6,316 nt of DNA from DATJJW01 sp035491935 (GTDB lineage Bacteria > Pseudomonadota > Alphaproteobacteria > ATCC43930 > CGMCC-115725). The stretch is from assembly GCA_035491935.1 (NCBI GenBank), contig DATJJW010000275.1, forward strand, positions 1 to 6,316, read 5' to 3'. Within the stretch, counting starts at the first letter, position 1. Every line of letters starts with the position of its first letter. The position numbers were made by a program, and so were the translations under genes. The notes below the pieces were generated by a model. The model saw only the letters and a program-made list of their open reading frames with translations. It searched no databases and was not told where the DNA came from. This document shows positions 6,243 through 6,316 of the stretch, piece by piece.

Positions 6243-6310
6243 CCACTCGTCATGGCCGGGCTTGACCCGGCCATTACGAGTGGATCACCGGGGCGAGCCC
6301 GGTGATGACG
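6243..6310. repeat. Paired intergenic palindromic repeats in inverted orientation
   Basis: Unit 1 (plus strand, 6248-6274) reads CGTCAT, a 7-bp stem GGCCGGG/CCCGGCC around the loop CTTGA, then AT. An outer stem CCACTCGT/ACGAGTGG (6243-6250 with 6276-6283) lengthens it to 17 bp with one mismatch. Unit 2 (minus strand, 6310-6284) reads CGTCAT, CACCGGG/CCCGGTG around CTCGC, then AT. Both fit one consensus, so they are copies facing each other. The sequence resembles dispersed palindromes I know from alphaproteobacterial intergenic regions. No T-tract follows, so this is not a standard terminator, though it may protect or end the upstream transcript. Nothing else is apparent at 6198-6242. Confidence 0.8.
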
Positions 6311-6316
6311 GAAAAG

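Noticed and set aside
6243..6283. The 17-bp hairpin as an intrinsic terminator of the 401-residue gene
   Set aside because: No T-tract follows on either strand, and the hairpin fits the paired repeat element better.

Overview
The window is 6.3 kb of GC-rich chromosome with tightly packed housekeeping genes. The IleS sequence, a thiO-thiS-thiG-thiE operon behind a TPP riboswitch, and CGTCAT-type intergenic palindromes all suggest an alphaproteobacterium, perhaps near Rhodospirillales. The class is inferred from remembered sequence style, not from a search.

Layout from left to right. Positions 1-1348 (minus strand) hold the N-terminal half of isoleucyl-tRNA synthetase (ileS), cut by the window edge, with a plausible sigma70-type promoter at 1386-1415. 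Positions 1465-1497 hold a Rho-independent terminator on the minus strand. It closes a small glycine-zipper lipoprotein gene (1525-1758) and separates it from ileS. Positions 1905-4754 (minus strand) hold the thiamine operon in the transcription order thiO, thiS, thiG, thiE, with gaps of -4, 11 and 14 nt. A TPP riboswitch at 4758-4840 lies directly in front of thiO, and its conserved 3' end contains the thiO Shine-Dalgarno sequence. The spacer at 4841-4991 carries predicted divergent promoters. Positions 4992-6197 (plus strand) hold a 401-residue protein I do not recognise. It is mostly charged helix and predicted coiled coil around one hydrophobic, glycine-containing hairpin. Positions 6243-6310 hold two copies of one palindromic repeat in opposite orientation.

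The four thi genes form a functional set for the thiazole half of thiamine and the coupling step. ThiO oxidises glycine to dehydroglycine, ThiS carries sulfur on its C-terminal Gly-Gly, ThiG condenses these with deoxyxylulose phosphate, and ThiE joins thiazole to the pyrimidine. The riboswitch gives end-product feedback. ThiC, ThiD and ThiF are not in the window.

The least explained item is the 401-residue protein. Its helix / hydrophobic hairpin / coiled-coil layout resembles alpha-helical pore-forming proteins, but that is a structural analogy only. The repeat pair after it shows compensatory stem changes between its two copies.
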